From contig CM060731.1 of NCBI GenBank assembly GCA_030704615.1, forward strand, positions 32,180,001 through 32,240,000: 60,000 nt of DNA, in the 5' to 3' direction. A model generated the notes under the pieces. It did no database searches and had not been told where the DNA came from. It was given only the letters and a program-made list of their open reading frames with translations. Every line of letters starts with the position of its first letter. Position 1 is the stretch's first letter. This stretch comes from Takakia lepidozioides. Lineage: Eukaryota > Streptophyta > Takakiopsida > Takakiales > Takakiaceae. Made by a program: the position numbers and the translations under genes. Below are positions 57,060 through 60,000 of this stretch, in pieces.

Positions 57060-57940
57060 CGGAGCCCAAAAAGGCCTAAAGACTCTCAATGTTGGTAAAT
57101 ACAGGTGCAGACACAATTCAATTGAAAGGATATTGCAGACCTAGCCTCGTTGGAGTTATCAACGCATATAGCAAATGCGTACTCCAACGCAGGTGCAATG
57201 ACGTGACAAAGCAACATTTCCTTGACCTAAAAACTAGTCCCTCTGCACACAGTGGTAGACATGAAGGTTTTTCCACGATGTCCTCCCCCATGTCACAAAT
57301 TGAAAACATGTTCAGGGATGTTTTATGCCAAACTTCATTTTCTGCCCAATCAGATCTCCTCTACACTGATGATGTTGCCCTTTTGGCACAATCCCCAGTC
57401 TTTCTGCAACGCCATCTCAAAATTTTGGAACAGTTCTGCAAAGACTATGGGATGCAAGTCAATCTTAGCAAGACCAAGATCATGGTCTTCAATGGCCAAG
57501 CTGATCGTAGATTCATCTTCAACCAGCAGGAAATTGAGATTGTCAAATCATACCGGTACCTAGGTCTGGTTATCCACTCCCCCAAGTTTCACTTTGCAGC
57601 CACTGCCTTGGACAGATTGACTAAAGGTAAGGCGGCCTCCGTCCGCCTTCACGCCAAATGCAAGCAAATACATCTGCGGCATCCCCCGACCAAAAAGTGG
57701 TTGTTTGACACCGTCGTCAGCCCTGCTACCATCAAGGTTGTGAGTTCTGGGCACCTAGTGTCCCTGTCTCCTGGTGGGGAAAAGAATTTGGAACCATTAC
57801 AGTCACTTTTCTCCAAGCAATGCTTGGCGCCAGGAGCACAATTCCATCTCAGATCCTAGGTGCAGAGTTTGCATGTGTCCATTTGCAATCGAGACCACAG
57901 GTCGGCCTACAATCTTTCTCCATAGATTGCAGGCCCTTCC
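57060..57940. mobile_element. scrambled LINE fragment (parts on both strands)
   Basis: Plus strand 57345-57860 encodes a reverse transcriptase palm/thumb: LLYTDDVALLAQSPVFLQ, GMQVNLSKTKIMVFNG, SYRYLGLVIH, continuing after a frameshift as ILGAEFACVHLQS. The minus strand carries downstream pieces of the same LINE family as at 33.5 kb: ENEVWHKTSLNMFSICDMGE (57350-57280), then sequence matching VEYRSAIWVDNSN (about 57195-57150), then sequence matching FTNFESL (about 57110-57080). The block order differs from the colinear copy. Confidence 0.65.
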
Positions 57941-58600
57941 ACCCCAACGACGCAATGGAGTGAGCGCGCGAGCGTATGCTCACTCAGAGTGACGTGCGTA
58001 TCCTGCAACACACTCTGACGTGGTGTGAGCGTCATGTCAGCATGCTTATGTGGTGGAAATGATGAGTTGTCACTGTCCGTCAATCTTCCACGCAGCATGA
58101 ACATGCGCCGCCATAACCGTGATGTCCTATACCGTGGCTTAATGCAGGAATCTTGCCTTAATAGAATCAAGAAGGAGCGTTGAGGCCTACAATTGCAGCA
58201 TCCAACATTGGTGGCCATTACAAATGCTTGTTTCACTTTTACAATTACGAGGACGAAAAAATATCCTCACAAAGTGTGCGCCATAAAGGCTGCCATGGGA
58301 AGACCTTCCTCCCTCCTCAAATAACAATGAGAGTTCGGATCATCTTCAAAAGATGATTGTAGTGCATAGCGACAGCAAGACATGTAGACTTCGAACGGTG
58401 CAATGACAAATGTGCACTACCTAAAAGTTGTCACTCAGAGCTCACTCCGTATAGTTGGAGGCCATATCATTGCACCGCCGACGAATTGATGTGAATTACA
58501 CATTTCAAATCATGGTCGTCCACATACCACATTGCATAGTTGATGCTACCCATGTGTTGTATCCCGCTGCAAAAGAGTATCGACCTCGTTGAAACTCATA
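57941..58600. other. no feature assigned
   Basis: No motif-bearing frame. Short repeated GTGCGTATCC/GTGTGAGCGTC-type words near 57985-58030. Confidence 0.4.
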
Positions 58601-59950
58601 GTGGCCTGGTGAATGAAGTTGTCACGTTTGGGATCGCAAACCATCCTCTTCAAAATATGAAATACAAATGTTTGCAGGGTATGAATTTACCTCTCTTGCC
58701 CAAACTGGTTGATAGCATATTCACAAATCAGGACATGTGCAATTGGGGAAATTGGAAACCGTGATGTCGTAGGTCCTGTCATGAACAGCAGATGTGGAAG
58801 TGATGATTGGGAATACCCGACCATATCCTGGATCGGGTACTTCCGTGGTGCTTCCAACACGAGCTTGGAGCATTCTTGCGGACTCCACTTTGCCAAAGTG
58901 TTCAGCGGTTGGAGGGAAACGCCGAACGAGCTTTCCATCTCGTTTGGTTGGCCACAAGTCAGGATTTGCCGGGGGGACCCGGGAGGACGCAGAAGTAGTA
59001 GCACATGCATGGAGTTGGGGTTGTCTCGCAAGGGAAAACCTGCCTCCTCCAGCATTTCAATCTCCTGAAAGATGAGATGTGTTCCCACCTTCACGGGCCA
59101 AACGGTTGGAGGAGATGGCTTCATCACTACGGAAGGACGCATAGATCCATGCACACATTTGGCACAATCATCTGCGCAGAACCAGAACTTGTGGTTCTTG
59201 GCTTCTGGTTGACCGTATGGACGCATCAAGCCGTGAAAGTCGGAGCAGGAGTTCGGGCACTGCCTCTGGATATAGATGAAGTGCACTTCTCAAATTAGTT
59301 GCCCTGATCGCTGTACATTTCACACGAGACCCTACACTTGTGCGTTCTATGTGCCAAACGTGGTCGGGGCATGCGGACTCAAGCACATCAAGGGGGTTGT
59401 TTCTCTCTTGCACCATTTCAGTGGCACTGTTTGATGCTGGAGCTTGCCGTCGTGTTGGAGGTTCCTCCACAATGGAGGTTCCGGACATGGAGCTGTCATG
59501 CAGGGGAACACGAGGCTTCGAGAAGTTATCACGGTCTGCCCTGTGGGAATCTGAATCCAAACCAGGTGGAGTGTTCAATTTCCTCTTACAGGAGCCGAAT
59601 CTCTCCTCCCTTCAAGATGTGGAACTCTAGAAACAAGTGGCGTTCCCTGGGCATACATGCTCACCGCCCGTGCTATCTTGATTGGATCCCCAGATCTGTT
59701 TGCAGCACGCAACATCAACTCCCATTTGTCCGGACCCTTGCCACCAACCCCACCTCGTAAGAAATCACGGTATCGGTTTGTTGTTGCAAGGCACGTATCA
59801 AATCATCTGTTGTGCCACATAAAATCCCGACCTCGTTTCCCAGACTGCTGCAACCATGCGTTGTGCACAGTTTCTGCCAAATTGCAAGATGGCATGTCCG
59901 CCATTTCCTCAATGGACATGTTCTGCAAAGTGCAGAACCACACTTCAAAA
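58600..59950 (-). pseudogene. SWIM zinc-finger transposase-like remnant
   Basis: From 59950 downward the minus strand reads, in changing frames, VWFCTLQNMSIEEMADMPSC, NLAETVHNAWLQQSGKRG and KGPDKW..LMLRAANRSGDPI, then KFWFCADDCAKCVHGSMRPS and PVKVGTHLIFQEIEMLEEAG, then YDITVSNFPNCTCPDL followed by GKRGKFIPCKHLYFIF. The final CxC...CxH arrangement is a SWIM zinc finger, common in MULE-type transposases and their relatives. Several stops and frameshifts. The order is odd: the Asn-Leu-Ala-Glu block, normally C-terminal to a SWIM finger in such proteins as far as I recall, precedes it here, so pieces may be rearranged. Confidence 0.5.
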
Positions 59951-60000
59951 CAGTGAACAGAAAACAACATAAAGAAGCGAGGACACAAAAAATGGAAAGC

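Overview
The window is nuclear DNA from a plant. It shows spliced genes with GT-AG introns of about 160-1,660 bp, two PLASTID MOVEMENT IMPAIRED1 (PMI1)-type genes, a DUF688-type gene, a decayed PLS-type PPR gene and a dense mix of plant-like transposons. PMI1 and PPR sequences point to a land plant. The repeat content (a Ty3 element with a DNA methyltransferase, several LINE families, a PTTA/En-Spm-like element, SWIM-domain remnants) fits a seedless plant such as a moss, lycophyte or fern better than a flowering plant, but the exact lineage cannot be fixed from this sequence.

Layout. 0-13.5 kb is gene-poor. It has a possible small minus-strand gene (exons near 2.2 kb and 0.5 kb), a tRNA-derived SINE (4.67-5.28 kb), a double hAT-like inverted-repeat element (5.68-7.13 kb), a PPR pseudogene (7.5-7.97 kb), a long foldback (9.67-9.94 kb), a LINE 3' fragment (10.06-10.53 kb) and a MITE with perfect 26-bp inverted repeats (10.80-11.11 kb). 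13.5-37.6 kb is the genic core, all on the minus strand: PMI1 copy A (13.5-20.1 kb, 1,593 aa), a DUF688-like gene (25.8-28.0 kb) and PMI1 copy B (31.0-37.6 kb, 1,445 aa). Each PMI1 copy has four exons whose phases join into one open frame, and the two share intron positions, so they are a duplicated pair. Copy A carries an expanded 33-bp coding repeat and a good C-terminal LysM domain. In copy B the repeat is shorter and the LysM is eroded, and a LINE fragment sits in its second intron.

38-60 kb is almost entirely mobile DNA: a hAT MITE with an 8-bp target duplication (38.31-39.11 kb), a LINE fragment joined to a decayed Ty1/copia element that itself holds a group-II-intron-like reverse transcriptase fragment (40.8-43.3 kb), two 85-bp direct repeats (44.0-44.6 kb), a large decayed Ty3/gypsy element (about 44.6-52.2 kb, minus strand), a PTTA/En-Spm-like transposon gene containing a broken NLI-interacting-factor (FCP1-like) phosphatase segment (53.3-56.6 kb), a scrambled LINE (57.1-57.9 kb) and a SWIM zinc-finger transposase-like remnant (58.6-59.95 kb).

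The most striking object is the Ty3/gypsy element. Its order is Gag with two CCHC knuckles, aspartic protease, C5-cytosine DNA methyltransferase, reverse transcriptase, RNase H, integrase and a C-terminal PHD finger. It therefore carries both a DNA-methylation writer and a chromatin-reader-like finger. Its reading frames are largely preserved but interrupted by in-frame stops that nearly all look like C-to-T changes of CAG, CAA or CGA codons, as expected after cytosine methylation.
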